Assembly: GCA_012845835.1 (NCBI GenBank)
Contig: JABAKD010000001.1
Span: forward strand, 12,235,501-12,299,500
Reading direction: 5' to 3'
Length of the DNA: 64,000 bases
DNA from: Undaria pinnatifida
Taxonomy: Eukaryota; Sar; Phaeophyceae; Laminariales; Alariaceae
Every line of letters starts with the position of its first letter. Position 1 is the first letter of the stretch. Positions 24,341 through 35,364 of the stretch are shown one piece after another. The notes under the pieces were generated by a model, which did not search any database, was not told where the DNA came from, and was given only the letters and a program-made list of their open reading frames with translations. The position numbers were made by a program, and so were the translations under genes.

Positions 24341-25578
24341 CTACGTGTACCATCCAGAACGAATCTTAGATGGTACTATCTGCGGGTCTCCACTCTAACC
24401 GCAAATAAACCGCCTATTATTTAACGGGTCTTCACTCTTGCCGTAAATAAATAAACGTCATAATCGACCAAAAACAATGCTTCGATCGAAAAGTGAATCC
24501 ACCGTAAAAATAAATTCACCATTTCGACCAGATCTGTACCCCCCCCCGCCCCGCGATGTTGCCGAACCATGAAGCTCCGGCTGGCGAAATAATGAACCCA
24601 TCTGCTCCCTCCATGACCTCTCCTGCTGCTGCTATTATTATTGCTGCTGCATATCATGGAGTGCGTGCGGCCATGCCGCTCGACTTGTTGGCAGGATGAA
24701 ACCCCATCGTTATTTGGTACTGCTGCAGACAGCCCACGATTACCCCACGTCCTTTCCTACCACTGTTACCAGCAGCAGGAAGCACGCGGCTATTATGCCG
24801 CGCGACTTCGCCCTACCAAATAACTCACCATGGTAGGGTGCACACGGCGGGCGGCCATGCGACTTCTCGCGGAAAAATGCAGTTAACTCCATACCTGCTG
24901 CCTCCACAACCAACCTTCTGAAGTAGAGGGCGCACGGCAAACATAGACTATACTTGTAACAGAATAAATGCCGCGCGGCTAAAATCCCCCGGCTGACGCC
25001 CTTGAAATATATTTTTATAAAATACAAGGGCTTCGGTCGCGGGCGGCTCGGCGCCGCCCGCTACGCTTGCGGAAGGAGGAATGGACATTCAGTAGGAAGG
25101 CGGAAAAGAAGCTCAAATGGCGCAACTGGCGACTTGAAAATGCCAAGAGGTCCATATATTGTACAACGGTACAGGATATAGACGATTATGATTATGAGTT
25201 TGTTATTATCATCCATTCGCCCAGTCCATGATGGGCACGCCGGAGGACTTGCTTGGCATATCCTTCCACCTCTCAGGTAGCACCTGTACACTTATTAATA
25301 GCTCTCTCTAAGTCCATCATCAATAATAAATTATCGCAGTGCATAAACACCAGGCACGCGCTTGTCAAGGATAGAGACAGGAAAACTACAACTTAAGATG
25401 TAAAGGAGCGCAGTGCCAAAAAAAACATCCTGGAAGCAGGAACTTGAACGCACACACCGCAAACATGTGAAGTACATTTGTATTCCTGAAGGACGAAGAG
25501 CACGCATTTAGGCATAGTTCTCAAAAAACGATGCTGGTATAATAAACCACAACTTAACGTTCTATAAAGAACGTGCTG

Positions 25579-28010
25579 TCAACATTGCTTCCGAAGGAGC
25601 ATGCAGGCTTGCTTGGACTCTTCCTCCTCAGCGGAGGTACCCAGCATCTTGCACTCTTGTTTTTTGTCGATGATCTGGTGGATCTGTCCACAAACGTTGA
25701 AGCATGGCGGGAGGACGTCGATAAGTATGTGTAAAAAAGTATTGGTACTTCTCTCCAGCAGACGTCGTAACCATCCAAACTATTGGAGCTTCTTTCGTTG
25801 TTAGTAATTGTTGCGGTATTGTTGTACTTGCTCTTGGTACTCGGAAAAAGAGCCGCACTTCATAGACTATATCCGCACGCCATCCCCTAGTCTTGAGCAA
25901 GAGACATGGATGTCTCGACTCGAGACACACAGGACGCAAGATAAGAGTAGAACGTACCTCGATGTCGAACGCCCTCGTGGCACCGTGGGAATGGAATGCG
26001 GGATGTATATCGAGCAAGTGGTCGCCTGCTTTCTTCAGGAGGTCACCGACCTTGATGTCGCCGGTGCACTTCGTGTTTATGTCCTCGCCGACTTGGCGGC
26101 CCTCGGCGGCTGATTCGCAGGGCTTCTGCAAACGACAACAACGGATGGGAGTACCTTGCGTTCAGTGAATGTTCAAAATAGTAAGGCCACGTAGCTGTCA
26201 TCGATTTCCAAAGTTTGAAAGGAAGCCGTACAATTTAACAGTGTTGTAATGAAAGCGGTCGTTTATGGGCAAAGCCCTGCCTGGTACCACAACGTTGCGA
26301 ATACCTATGAAACCACCACTGGGACAGGAACGAACGGGATTCACAGTCGCAACTGGTAAGCGTAAGCCCCGGTATACTGCTATATAAGGCCTACCGGCGG
26401 AATACCGACAACGAAGGGTAAGAGACAGTACCTGCTGTATATATTGTTCGGTACTACTCTATTACTGCTGCTATCAACACTATTACGACCGACGTGTACT
26501 GCGATTCCTGAAAAGGTTGCGCACCCTACTTGTACTCGTTAATACAAAGAGTTCATGTGGTTGTATAAAAAATGAGTAACAGTAGTAGTACACCGCGTCA
26601 CTACATGAACAACTCGCTAACCCCAATCACGGGACTGCTCTCCAGCATCACCCAGGTTAACTTCAGCTTCTGTTTACTGCTATATATCAACCTCCAGTGT
26701 GTACTGCGACTGGTGCTGAGGTATCATGCTGCTGTGTTATTTATCACTGCATGGACCATTTTTACAACCCTGGCTGACCCCCGTGATGAGATTTGCCCGT
26801 TTTCATTGCGTCTTACATGTATAGATACCACGTAGTCGTAGTCGTACATCCAAAACGTGTGTTTATATCACAGCACAAAGCGACACTGCATGGACCACTT
26901 GTCCAACACCCGCTTACCCCGATGACGGGACTGCCCCGTACTCGTAGTCGTACATACATGAAGTGCGTTTGGCTGTACGTATGAAAAAGAAATCGCACCA
27001 CACAGCGTCACTGCACAGGTCTACTCGTAGACCTGAGTACTTGTACAATTCCCGCTAATACCCCGATGACGGGACTGCCCCGTACACGTACTCGTACATG
27101 CAAAAGTGTGTTTGTACGCATGAAAAAGAAATCACAGCACACAACTGCGTAGACAACTAGTACAACATGCTTACCCCGACGACGGGACTGCCCTCCGTGA
27201 CCACCAAGGCGAACTTGAGTTTGTTCAGGCTACGCGTCCCCAAGCACAGCTTCCACACCGTGTGGTAGTTCGACCACGCTGGTGTAGCACACACATGCTA
27301 CAGCAGACGTTGCAGACAGGCACACAAGGTCAAACAAATTAAATTTCAATGTGCATCATTAATGGAAAAAGGATTCGCTTGAGTTCACCAACACACAAAA
27401 CCACATACTGGTAGTCTATTGCGCACAACTTGCAGCACACTCAGCCAACACTCAACTCAGCACTACCGAAAATACAGGGTGTTGACATCTGGTGTCTTAC
27501 CTATGTCGCACGGCGCTGAACACACTGACAACGGGAACAAACTCTCAATATCATCAGTAGTATAGTAGCTGACAGCAAACATCAAATTCCAACAACACGA
27601 AGAAATGAAACTCACGTTTCGTCAAGCTCTCAGCTCCTTCGTTAGGGACGCCGATCGAAGGTGAATCACAGGTGTCCGCGTCACACCAGTCACACACACG
27701 AGGGTTGTTGCCGCTTCCCCAGTGCTTCTTGTTAAGGTTATGAAAAGTTTGGCACGTGGAAGGCTCGTCACTCCTGCAGGTGTCGCAGACAGCGTACTGG
27801 GAACTCCTGTTTTTCCTATTTCGTGCGATGAGGAAGCCGTCACAACCCTTGCTCGGGCACGGCCAATCAGGATTGCCAGAAGAAGCTGAGTCCCGTTCTT
27901 GCCCGACCAGCTTCCACACGCCTGATCCTGAACCTCCACCACCCCCACTGTTGGCGGAGCCTCCTCCCGCACTAGCCTTGGTCCGCTTCGCAAATTCAAC
28001 TTCAAATTGT
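25579..28010 (-). CDS. spliced Cys-rich gene inside the LTR-bounded unit
   Basis: Four exons read on the minus strand. Exon 1 (partial) is about 28010-27616, donor ACG AAA C|GTGAGT. Exon 2 is 27278-27175, acceptor ACACCAG|CG, donor GTC GGG|GTAAGC. Exon 3 is 26125-25958, TTTGCAG|AAG to ATC GAG|GTACGT, 56 codons. Exon 4 is 25779-25579, preceded by TACTAAC and CCAATAG, 66 codons plus TGA. Phases agree throughout (C+CG between exons 1 and 2, then 0 and 0). Exon 1 has a Gly/Ser linker and a probable zinc-binding region: CPSKGC, CDTC, then CDWCDADTC. Exon 2 is a Trp/Leu/Val-rich module (VWKLCLG...VVTEGSPVVG). Exons 3 and 4 add seven Cys and end in LLRKQC. The 5' start is not defined: the frame is closed upstream at 28010 and no ATG precedes the linker. 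Function unknown; retained introns argue against capture through a spliced RNA. Confidence 0.55.
26622..26709 (-). pseudogene. duplicated copy of exon 2 of the LTR-unit gene
   Basis: The minus frame reads WRLIYSS...KLKLTWVMLESSPVIG and ends GGG|GTTAGC, parallel to exon 2 (WKLCLG...KLKFALVVTEGSPVVG|GTAAGC). An acceptor CACCAG precedes it. Its entry phase does not match exon 2's exit phase, so it may be unused. Shorter copies of just the exon end and donor lie at about 26912-26940 (GTAAGC kept) and 27058-27085 (GTATTA). Confidence 0.5.
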
Positions 28011-29150
28011 TATTGCCGATCCGGCAAATTTCAAATTCAAATTGTTTGCAGCCGTCAACGGCAATTCCCTCCCAACAGCCAGCAATTGGCCAACTTCAAA
28101 AGTAAAAAAAGTACAAAAAAGAAGTTGCTGAAAAAGCAAAATAAAAATATCAGAGCAAGCAGTAAAGATGAGATAATGAGAGCTAAGTAAGAAGTAAGAA
28201 TGAGACTAGGGAAAGCAAGGAAGGCAAGGAACTTCGGGACGGTTCTTTTCCCCAGCAACTAATTTTCTTTTCGGCAATTACGGGCTGAGAAGGGCTGAGA
28301 GGGGGGAGGATATGCCGAGCGAGACCTCCGAGGGGGGCGAGGTCTAGGTATTTAAGTTTATGTAGTCTATAGCCTAGACTAGACTATACTCGTATAGACT
28401 AGTCTATATAGTCTATGTGTGTGCTTTTTTTTTTCACCAGAACAATATGACCCCTCCCACTATGAAAAAACTCACCCACATACTTGTAGAATATTACAAG
28501 TACCAACAACGCAGCTTGCAAATATGAGTATTGACCCGAAACTCGTCGAACTCAGGGCTGACGTCCTTGAAATACTTTTATAAAATCTCCCCGCTCGCAA
28601 CACACGGCGAGGGTGCCTACGGCTGTACTTCCGTCATAGGGCATTTAGCCGCTGCTGTAACCCCCCCTGTCCGCTGTATACGGTGGGGGTGTCCTAGGTT
28701 ACGCGATCACCATGGACGTAAGCTGCTGCTACTCCCCGCCTACGTCATGCTCCACCGCAGGGCTTTAGCTACTACTGCTGTAGGTACACAGTCTACAGCA
28801 GCTAGCAGCAGTGGCTTCTCCCTGAAAACGACGTCTCCACAAAAACATCATCTCCAGGTCCGAAGACAACTTGCCTAGACTATCAAGCTGCCCTCCCTCT
28901 TTCACCATTGAAGAATTCCGACGATGGCAGTACAGCATGTCTCCCTGCCATACCAGCGGTGGCTCTCTCCTTCTCCCCACCGGACTCCTCCTTGCGCCTT
29001 GCTGCTCATCTCCGCTGATCTCCGAAAAGGTTGGCTCCACAAACATGGCCCTCCCTTCTCCACCAAGCTTCGATAAAAGCACGGCCCTGTTCCAATACTG
29101 CCGACCCGTAGATCCCTCATGAGGCTAGATCGAGTTGGTTAACTCTAGAG
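28011..29150. other. 5' part of the LTR-bounded unit, no clear gene
   Basis: On the minus strand 28290-28110 is strongly pyrimidine-rich and ends TTTTTCAG, a possible splice region upstream of exon 1. A 105-codon minus frame at 28765-29082 has normal composition but no recognisable motif; it lies where a gag-like leader ORF would be expected. A hairpin lies at 28376-28405. Confidence 0.3.
28376..28405. repeat. 14-bp-arm hairpin of AGACTA units
   Basis: AGACTAGACTATAC, a TC loop and GTATAGACTAGTCT pair with one mismatch. TAGTCTA/TAGACTA motifs also occur near 19125, 20655, 20730, 57905, 59527 and 63790. Confidence 0.7.
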
Positions 29151-29444
29151 AGTTCGTAAGCTCCAAGCGGGGTAGGTTTCAAGTCATTGTATTACGTCTC
29201 CCAACCACAGGGTAGAGGCAAGTCGAGCAGAGAACTCATGCGTGAGACCTCTGAGAAGAGAACTCGTGCGTAAGACCTCCGAGAAGAGTCAGCTCCCGAC
29301 CGAGAGCGCACAGCTTCAGTACACCATCAAGAACGCCAACCAGGTACTACTAGGCACCCAATAATAGTCGAATAATAGTCCAGAAGCCCGAGCCGGCACG
29401 AAACTGATACGTAACTGTCATATACTGAAAATCCCAAATCAACA
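29151..29444 (-). repeat. LTR-like direct repeat, right copy
   Basis: About 294 bp. The first base is A where the left copy has T of TG. It ends ATCAACA|TACGA. Confidence 0.8.
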
Positions 29445-29450
29445 TACGAT

Positions 29451-30237
29451 GCTGTAAAGGTGCTTTTTCTACCGTAGCCTCAGTGAGCAACGACAAAACA
29501 CATCTACTGCATGCCGGTTACGTCCCCGAGAAACTTAGCCGGAGGCCGTGGAGTGATATCAGTATCCCCGTGCCCCTTCACAAGTAAAGAGGCGGTAGGA
29601 ACTGTTTAGTGGAAGGTATGGCATTCCCTGTCATCGACAGAACATATGGAGGCGATAGACCGTTGTGCCAACAAACCTCAGCCTTTGTCCAAGTAAAGAT
29701 GCGTTACGAGCTACTGCAGGGCATGGCATGCTCTGTCATCGCAAGCATCGCCTAGCCCACATCGCCCAGCCCCTGTTCAAGAAAAAAAACGTTACCCACT
29801 ACTGCAACGTAAGGCATTTATTAATACCATCCCCAACAACGCTAACCAGAGGGGCGTTAAATGCAATGCCGACATTGCTTGACACTTGTGCAACCAAAGA
29901 AGCAGTACAAGCTACTGCATGCACGGTACGACGTCACCCATCACCGATAAAATTAACTGACAAATTTTTTTACAGACGAACTTATCAAACCATTAACCGA
30001 CAAAATTAACCGCGAGCGATGGATCTATTTTGAACATCCCCTGAAACCTGCGAAAGCGGAGAGGTAGCACAGACTGCTGCAAGCGGGGCACATCACCCCC
30101 CTGTCCCCGACAAATCGAACAGGAGGCGGCGGAACAATACCTACACCTCGTTGTCCCTCGCAAAGTAACAAGGCGGTACGAACTACTTCATGCAGCATGA
30201 GGCATCCCCTGTCTTCCACAGAACTAGCTAGGGGCGG
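29451..30237. other. no gene recognised
   Basis: Several loosely similar segments contain GCATG(R)CATTCCCTGTCATCG / GCATGGCATGCTCTGTCATCG / GAGGCATCCCCTGTCTTCC, suggesting a degenerate dispersed repeat; versions also appear near 31670-31700 and 31790. Confidence 0.35.
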
Positions 30238-31340
30238 CACAATATTATAAAAATTAAAATACACTCCAGCTGTGAGATCGAAGATTTCGTCGAAGCTCAT
30301 CTTTGCAAGCTGTGTGTGATACTCCGATCGCGCGCATTACGAGTTGTGTGTCCTCATTAAGGATATAGGTCGGCGACTCCCCTTACAACTACAGTGTAGC
30401 TATCAGGGTCAACAGGATGATTTTAGTCAGTCTGTGCACGGAAACTATAAAACCCGTTTCTGAGGGGGACAAAATCTGACAGCTGTGAAGGGAAAGGGGG
30501 CCTGGTTTTGATCAAAAGCGAGCGGGTTTGGAGGGGAGGGGGGGGGGGGGAAGGGGCAATTTGTGCATGTAAGCTATAAATCCTTTCGAGGGGATAAATC
30601 TGACGGTTTTGGCACCAGTATATTATTGGGGGCGGGGGGGGGGGGGGGGGTTTGGGGCGCGGGGGGGTGGGGGAAGGGCTTTAGGTGAGGGGTTTGTTAT
30701 ACGTGTGGTGCTAGGTCTAGGCGATGGTGCGGGTGATGGGGAAGAAGGGGGCGTTCGAGGCGGGGGGGGGGGGGGGGGGGGGAACACAGCGGCATGGATG
30801 GCTCTCGAAAGATAGTGAGGTGATATCCTGTGCGTGAAGTGTTTATTAATGTGGCGGATTTCGATATTTGGTGGGGCGTTTGAGTAAGGGAGAGCAAGAA
30901 GGGGGGGGGGGGGGGGACACAGCGGCATGGATGGCTCTCGAAAGATAATGAGGTGATATCCTGTGCGTGAAGTGTTTATTAATGTGGCGGATTTCGATAT
31001 TTGGTGGGGCGTTTGAGTAAGGGAGAGCAAGAGGGGGGGGGGGGGGGGGGGGGGGATTTTTTAGGAGGTTTAGGTCACAAATAATATTCAAATACACTTC
31101 GGCTGTGAGATCAAAGATATGTAGCAGCTTGTTATACGCGTGGTGCTAGGTCTAGGCGATCGTGCAGGTGGTCGGAAAAGAGGGGGCGTTGGAGGGGGGG
31201 TCGGGGAGGGGGGGGGGGGGTCGGGGGGAAAATAATTGAAAACTACGTCATGGATGGTCAGAAAGATAATGACGTGATATCAACTGCGTATAGGTGTTTA
31301 TTTTCTCAGGCCGATTTTGATTGTGAGTGGGGCGTTTGGA
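30238..31340 (-). mobile_element. long family R copy with G-tract tandem units
   Basis: The AT-rich end (ATTATAAAAATTAAAATACACTCC) is at the left; the conserved 200-bp core runs to about 30440. Homology with the copy at 41518-42235 then continues (AACTATAAARCC, GGGACAAAATC, GATAAAYCTGACGG, TATACGTGTGGTGCTMGGTC, GGCGATGGTG). It is interrupted by G runs of about 14-24. A 133-bp unit beginning ACACAGCGGCATGGATGGCT repeats at 30784 and 30917, with a diverged third near 31237. A second partial tail lies at 31078-31115. Confidence 0.65.
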
Positions 31341-32161
31341 CAGATTAGGCGGAAGGGGGGGGCGGAAGGGGTGGGGGGGGGGGGGGGGAATCGGGGGACG
31401 GAGGGGCCGGGGGGGGAAAGGGTTGGTTTTTTTTTAAAAAAATGTTTACTATTCTAGAAGGTTTGATGTTAGATGCAGCATGCAACCCAGTGTTTAAGTG
31501 ATACATGGAATATGTAGTAACATCTCCAAGCCCTTGCACAAAACACACGAGTACTGCATGCAGAATATGGTACTGCATGTTGCAGACAAAACAAGCCGTG
31601 GGAAGTGCAATGATACCTACACCCCTTTGTCCTTAGGAAAGTAAACATTACAGGCGGTACGAACTACTTGCCACAGGATGCGGCATCGCCTGCCATCGAC
31701 AGAACTAGCCGGCGGAGGTACAATGACATGGCAACATCTCGAACCCCCTGCACAAACGCACGAGGCAGTTCGAGATACTACATGCAAAACACGGTGTCCT
31801 TTGTTACCGACAGAGCAATCCGGGGTCAGTGCCATCCACGTCGCCCCTTAGCAGTACTACGGTAAGAGCAATGCACACCAAGACACACCTTGTTAACTAG
31901 GTCTTGAGGGCATCCCTTAACAACCTAAAAACCAGGAGCCGTTGCAAGACAAACGTGACATTTTCGTGACTTGAGACGTTTATGTGTCACGAACCTTGAT
32001 GTTGAAATGTTGCGAAAACTTCCATAAAACGTTACGCCAGGATTCGTGACAAAAAACGACATTTTTTATCTCTGACAACGTTGCATTTCACAATTTTAAA
32101 ATGTCGCAAGTCCCGATGTTTTGTTAGGCCTGGTGTGCTGTTTTCCTGCGTTCGTTAGAAA
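31341..32161. other. no gene recognised; G-rich tract
   Basis: Poly-G rich to about 31430, then mixed sequence. Minus frames here are products of the G tracts. Confidence 0.4.
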
Positions 32162-35100
32162 TTACCCGCAGCCAACCCAGTCATCCCCGCGGAGGCCCCA
32201 GACTTTTCGCCCTCCGACAAGAACTTCCCATTTTTCTTCCGAAACACTTTCTTGATGCTTGCAATTCTTCGGGCGCCTCCAGGGTGCGCGGCTTACCCAG
32301 ACCCACGTGAAGTGCCCAGACTGGGTGATTACTGTGGCCCCTTCCACTGTCTCCAACTGCAAGGGTTAACACAACGTGAACAGGGAGATTGTTTGAAACG
32401 CGACATCCGACACTCCAATACACATATATACGCATGTCACTATTCACGTCCACCAGAGCAATATATTCCTGCCAGGAACAAGAGGAACGGTGTCAAGCTG
32501 CTTATGGGATGAACCTGCCGCCACGGTTGGACAGTGATAATTTCTTGCTTACAATTCATGGTGCCGTTACGCTCACAATGGGTGGTGGTATGTACGGAAC
32601 AGCTCCAAACAGGCGAATGGCAAGAAAGGCTCGCCCAAAAATATCCTTTATTCGGTAGTGTCGCGTACTAAATGCTTGTCAATGTCGCTCCGTCTCGTTT
32701 GGGTCGTGGGAAACTCTGTGGTCATGGCTGTTGGTAAACGTGATGGAGATATTCTTAGGCCATGTCCTTTCTCAACATATCGTTGTTATAACTCTTTCAA
32801 TGTTTCGTGCACCGGCAAACGTTCGGTGAGACTGTCGTTTCTTTCTCAAGATCATGTTTATCCACAACTCCTGAACTAATCGTGGATTTACGAATTCGAG
32901 TGCTTGGTATGAGCCGCCTCAGCATTCTTCGCACCGGAGTGGTGCTACACAACTACGACCGGTGTCACACGATTAGGACTAGATATCCCACCGTCGCCAA
33001 TGCGACAGTGTAAAGAAAGCACTGAAAATCGCGGCGGTCGACCGGGGGTTTCTCATCGGTGCTGTCAACTTGTGCTCGTACACCCTTACTAGTAAATATT
33101 CAGACATACAAACTGAGCTGTCCAGGCTCTTTCCCCTTAGGTGGTGCACACCACGGAGACTAGATATCCCAGCTTCGCTACAGCTTTGAACTAAGGTAAT
33201 CACCGAAGCCACCATGGTCTACTCACCACGCAGCCTCTTTTCGCCTCGCTCACGCCCGTAGGCTCCTCCGTTTTCGTTGTCGCCGCAAACATATAGTTCC
33301 AACGACCCTCCTTGGCATGCCCGGGCCAGGGCAGCCAACCTCCAACCGTCCGTTTTCGATTCCCTGCGGAATCACTAAGTTGGCCTCCTTGTTTATCAAG
33401 ACCTGTGTCTGGCATCCTCACTACATCAGGCACCGGTTCGAAGTCGGGACTGGACATCTTGACGCCCTGCTCTTGAAGGACTGCTCTCGCCGTGGTCAGC
33501 ACGTCCAACACCCTTTCCGGGTAAACACGTAGAAGGTTTGCCTTGCCGACCTCGCCTTGAAGAAATGGTCGCGTCGTGGTCAGCATATCCAGCCCATTGT
33601 CAGGGTCAGACGGTTTCATGCCGGTAAACCGCGCCTCCCCCAGCTCTTCCGCCTCCATTTCACCGCCCATTCCTTGGAGGACTACTTTCCGCGTTTTCAG
33701 CACCACCCACACGGTCTCGGGATAGGTGCTTTGCAGGTTAATCGGTAGCATCACCCGGGGCCTGGCGTCCTCCTTTCCGCCGCCCTGTCCTCGAGGCACG
33801 ATTGTCGGCGTGCTTGGTGTCTCCGGTGAGGTTTCGTGGTCAGACCTTAGCGGGTACGTCGACGGCAACCCCGACGGCCTTGCCCTTTCTGCCCCAGACC
33901 TTAGACGGCTCGACTTGCCGATTTTTGTTTCAAGAAAGTCTTTCGATTTCCTAACGTTGACCAAGGCTACGGTAGGGGGGGTACCCCCGATTTCACTGTT
34001 GTGTTTGAGCCAGTCGCACGAGTGACTCTGTACCTCACGGATGAAAATGGTTTAGGCACTTGTTTTGGAGCAGCTTAGATTACCTTTGCATTGCGGATTT
34101 ATTTCGTCAATGTAAAACATGAAGAAAACACAAGATCGCATAGTAACATAGGGGTTACTCGCGCGAGTGACCCCTAGCCACTGAAATAAAAGGCCTAAAA
34201 GGGGAACCCCCTACCGTAGCCTGGGTCCGTTGCTCCCGGCCGTTTGTGCGTCCGAGGTTCGGAAACAAGCTGTAGACGGGAGCGCCCATGGGTCCATCGT
34301 CCGCTCTTTAGCATCTTCGGTTGATATCTGCGCTGCCAGCTTCCCTAACCGTGAGAAGCCGCCGACCCGAGGCCATATGGCTAAACCCCCTTCGGCGAAC
34401 CTTAGGGGTCCCGTGAGGGTCTCTCCAATCGTGATCCCTTTCTTGTGCGCGACGTCGGGGTTGAGGTCCGAACGTTTTGTGGACTGCATCGGCCTTGGAT
34501 CTGTGCGCTTAGCTCCAGCATTTTCCGTCGATGAGCGTACGGGGTCCTTCTCGAAACGTGCAGAGCGGTTGATTGCCCCAGTCAACAACTTCGACTCCCT
34601 ATTATCAGCCGGCCTTGAAGTGCGCTTCGTCACCCAGGGGTTCTTGGGGGCGAACCCTGAGGCGCTCTTGACGACGACACTATGGGCGTTCGAGCTTCGC
34701 GTCAGGTTAGGCTTAAGCCCAGTGATGTTTTTGCTGTTCCTGTCATTGTTGAGATGTTTCGGAACGTGCGCGTTGACGATGAGGTGGTTCGACGGGCTCT
34801 CAAGTAGTTTCGACTTGGAACGTGTCATGTTGTTTCTGTTGATGATGGTTGTCTTGAGCATGTCGGCCTTGTGGCGCGACAACAACTTGATCTTGGGGGT
34901 GAAGGGTTCTTTTTTCGAAGCCTTGAGGGCGGCTTGGACGCCACGGTGGACGCGCACTTTCTCTGGGTCGCGCATGTCGCTGGTGACATCAACATGCGTT
35001 TCATCTGCATCGTCAGAGTAGCTGCTGCTTGTGATGGCGGTGGTGGCGGCGGCGGTGGTGGTGCTGTCGGGAACATCGAGTTCGATCTTGGGTGAGACAA

Positions 35101-35168
35101 TAAGGTTCTCGAGCAAAGCCTCGGAGCGCAGGCACTGCTGGACGGTCGACTCATTTTTCATCGCGGGC
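32162..35168 (-). pseudogene. gene B2, broken paralogue of B1
   Basis: The large exon begins at 35168 (GGGGCAG|GCC, same acceptor as B1) and ends at 33227 (TGC GTG|GTGAGT). The last exon is 32356-32162 (TTGCAG|TTG...stop, 65 codons). Shared with B1: the ITGPLR-type block ending IWPR, GGWLPW near the end of the large exon, and in the last exon SGHFTWVW..R.PWRRP and KVWGLRG. B2 has its own three repeats built on LDVLTTARAVLQ. Two breaks: in the A5 run (T5 on the plus strand, 35154-35158) the frame of the exon start does not join the long frame, consistent with one lost A; and a 257-bp MITE (33965-34221) sits in the exon, adding in-frame stops. The frames on its two sides are in register. Confidence 0.6.
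33965..34221 (-). mobile_element. MITE, GGCTACGG family, inserted in B2 exon
   Basis: The terminal inverted repeats are GGCTACGGTAGGGGG (left) and CCCCCTACCGTAGCC (right). The core palindrome GTTACTCGCGCGAGTGAC is at 34154-34171 and a half-matching one (GTCGCACGAGTGAC) near 34013. The interior aligns in reverse to copies at 42870 and 60031 (e.g. CAGAGTCACTCG.GC.A.TGGCTCA). No convincing target-site duplication is visible (flanks CCAA and TGGG). Confidence 0.8.
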
Positions 35169-35249
35169 CTGCCCCAGGACACACACAAAAAATGGTCGCG
35201 GGGGTTAACCCCAGAAAATAGGCGTTGTAGAACAGGGCAAATGACCTAC

Positions 35250-35364
35250 CGGGTATGCAGTACTGCTCACGGAGTTGACCGTACAACTCGTTTAAATCCA
35301 CTAAAGCGCCGGTCGGAGTTACGGGGAATGGAGAGAGGTTACAGACCAGGGTGGGAGGTAACAT
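35250..35364 (-). CDS. possible first exon of B2
   Basis: An ATG at 35364 opens 38 codons ending ATA CCC G|GTAGGT. An 81-bp intron would then reach the B2 acceptor at 35169. The exit phase (1) does not suit the phase-0 entry seen in B1, so either this is not the true first exon or it is another lesion of B2. Confidence 0.3.

Larger units (their letters stand above)
22696..29444 (-). mobile_element. LTR-bounded element carrying a spliced gene
   Basis: Direct repeats 22696-22973 and 29151-29444 begin (T)GTTCGTAAG and end ATCAACA, so the termini are TG...CA in either orientation. TACGA flanks the whole unit at 22691-22695 and 29445-29449, a 5-bp target-site duplication. A purine tract (GAATCCGGGAGGG on the minus strand) abuts the left repeat, so the element is read on the minus strand. 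I see no reverse transcriptase, protease, integrase or gag motif inside. Instead there are minus-strand exons with splice sites (25579-28010), tandem repeats and AT-rich filler. It may be a non-autonomous element with captured genomic sequence, or a decayed element into which other DNA was inserted. A primer-binding site is not evident after 29150. Confidence 0.6.

Noticed and set aside
22974-24700. Reverse-transcriptase or integrase domain in the LTR-bounded unit
   Set aside because: Minus frames here (60-96 codons) show no catalytic motif I recognise, so none is claimed.
30623-31097. Pro-rich minus frames
   Set aside because: Products of long G tracts in a tandem repeat.
34230-35021. 263-codon plus frame over B2
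   Set aside because: Antisense shadow of the B2 exon; no similarity to the corresponding plus strand of B1 at protein level was seen.
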